DNA of 64,000 nucleotides, taken from positions 434,001 through 498,000 of the forward strand of contig NZ_WYET01000004.1 in the NCBI RefSeq assembly GCF_013376415.1, given 5' to 3'. Shown in pieces: positions 63,756 to 64,000 of the stretch (the first letter of the stretch is position 1; every line of letters begins with the position of its first letter). The position numbers and the translations under genes are program-made. The notes under the pieces were generated by a model, which worked only from the letters and a program-made list of their open reading frames with translations, was not told where the DNA came from and did no database searches. The stretch is from Flagellimonas chongwuensis. Its GTDB lineage: Bacteria; Bacteroidota; Bacteroidia; Flavobacteriales; Flavobacteriaceae.

Positions 63756-64000
63756 ATGAGCACGGAACTTATCTATGTAATTGTATTCATTATCGCATTG
63801 GCCATTGGCCTCTTTGCAGGGATGTACATTCAAAAACTGAAGACCAAGTCTACCGAGAGTGTTTGGCAAGACAGGGAAATCAAATCCAAAGAAGTGGAAT
63901 TTTCATTGAAGGAGGAGTTAAGAGAGGTTCAAGCTAAAAAATCAGAGCTGGAAGTTGCCCTTGCCCGTGAAGAATCCAAATCTGACAATCTGGAAGAAAA
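63756..64000 (+). CDS. rmuC: DNA recombination protein RmuC (N-terminal part)
   Basis: A gene cut by the right edge; 81 complete codons are seen. It begins MSTELIYVIVFIIALAIGLF, an N-terminal membrane anchor, then a coiled-coil (EVEFSLKEELREVQAKKSEL). This order is typical of RmuC, which limits inversion events at short repeats; the nuclease-like domain lies outside the window. Moderately sure, since only the anchor and coil are present. Confidence 0.65.
   Translation, partial: MSTELIYVIVFIIALAIGLFAGMYIQKLKTKSTESVWQDREIKSKEVEFSLKEELREVQAKKSELEVALAREESKSDNLEE

Overview
The window comes from a Bacteroidota chromosome, most likely a marine Flavobacteriaceae of the Muricauda/Flagellimonas kind. 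The evidence is a set of flavobacterial families (DUF4294, DUF6495, DUF4252, DUF4168), a type IX secretion (T9SS) sorting tail, SprB repeats, Bacteroidota -7 promoter boxes (TAnnTTTG) and a SerB-SerA fusion. I saw no rRNA, tRNA, CRISPR array, transposase or prophage.

Layout. 0-6 kb holds housekeeping and small envelope genes: an M42 peptidase, a Nudix hydrolase, hisS, a collagen-like lipoprotein, and DUF6495 and DUF4168 proteins. 6-16.5 kb is a minus-strand operon of three very large secreted or surface proteins of 1613, 692 and 1162 residues; the last has SprB repeats and a T9SS tail. 16.7-27.8 kb is the accessory core. Read in the direction of transcription (minus strand) it holds: an outer-membrane barrel protein; a secreted fibronectin-type toxin with a replaceable C-terminal tip; a lipoprotein immunity candidate; a start-less orphan toxin module with a PT-TG-like pre-toxin region and its immunity gene; a deaminase-tip remnant with a small gene; a relic toxin interrupted by a REP-like element, with a small gene; and a start-less, frameshifted ADP-ribosyltransferase (ART) cassette followed by an unknown gene and a NADAR-family ADP-ribose hydrolase. 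REP-like inverted repeats mark the cassette borders.

28-64 kb is mostly core genome: rpsF-rpsR-rplI, a LytTR response regulator, priA, yihY, nadC, rlmH, serB-serA, rdgB, a DEAD-box helicase, a GH13/GH43/CocE stretch, a sirtuin, purB, mscS, an ECF sigma operon with two DUF4252 proteins, an S41 peptidase, and a vitamin B12 uptake locus (riboswitch-controlled TonB receptor divergent from btuFCD). The end of the window cuts rmuC.

Two results stand out. First, the 17-28 kb locus is a Bacteroidota polymorphic toxin island with orphan tips, dead tips, retained immunity genes, and a NADAR enzyme placed as the immunity partner of an ART toxin. Second, three surface-protein promoters (collagen-like lipoprotein, 1613-residue protein operon, barrel-toxin operon) share 9-bp direct repeats with exactly 21-bp periodicity. 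This is the geometry of LytTR binding sites, and a LytTR regulator is encoded 1.5 kb from one of them. Function assignments rest on motifs read by eye; no database search was run.
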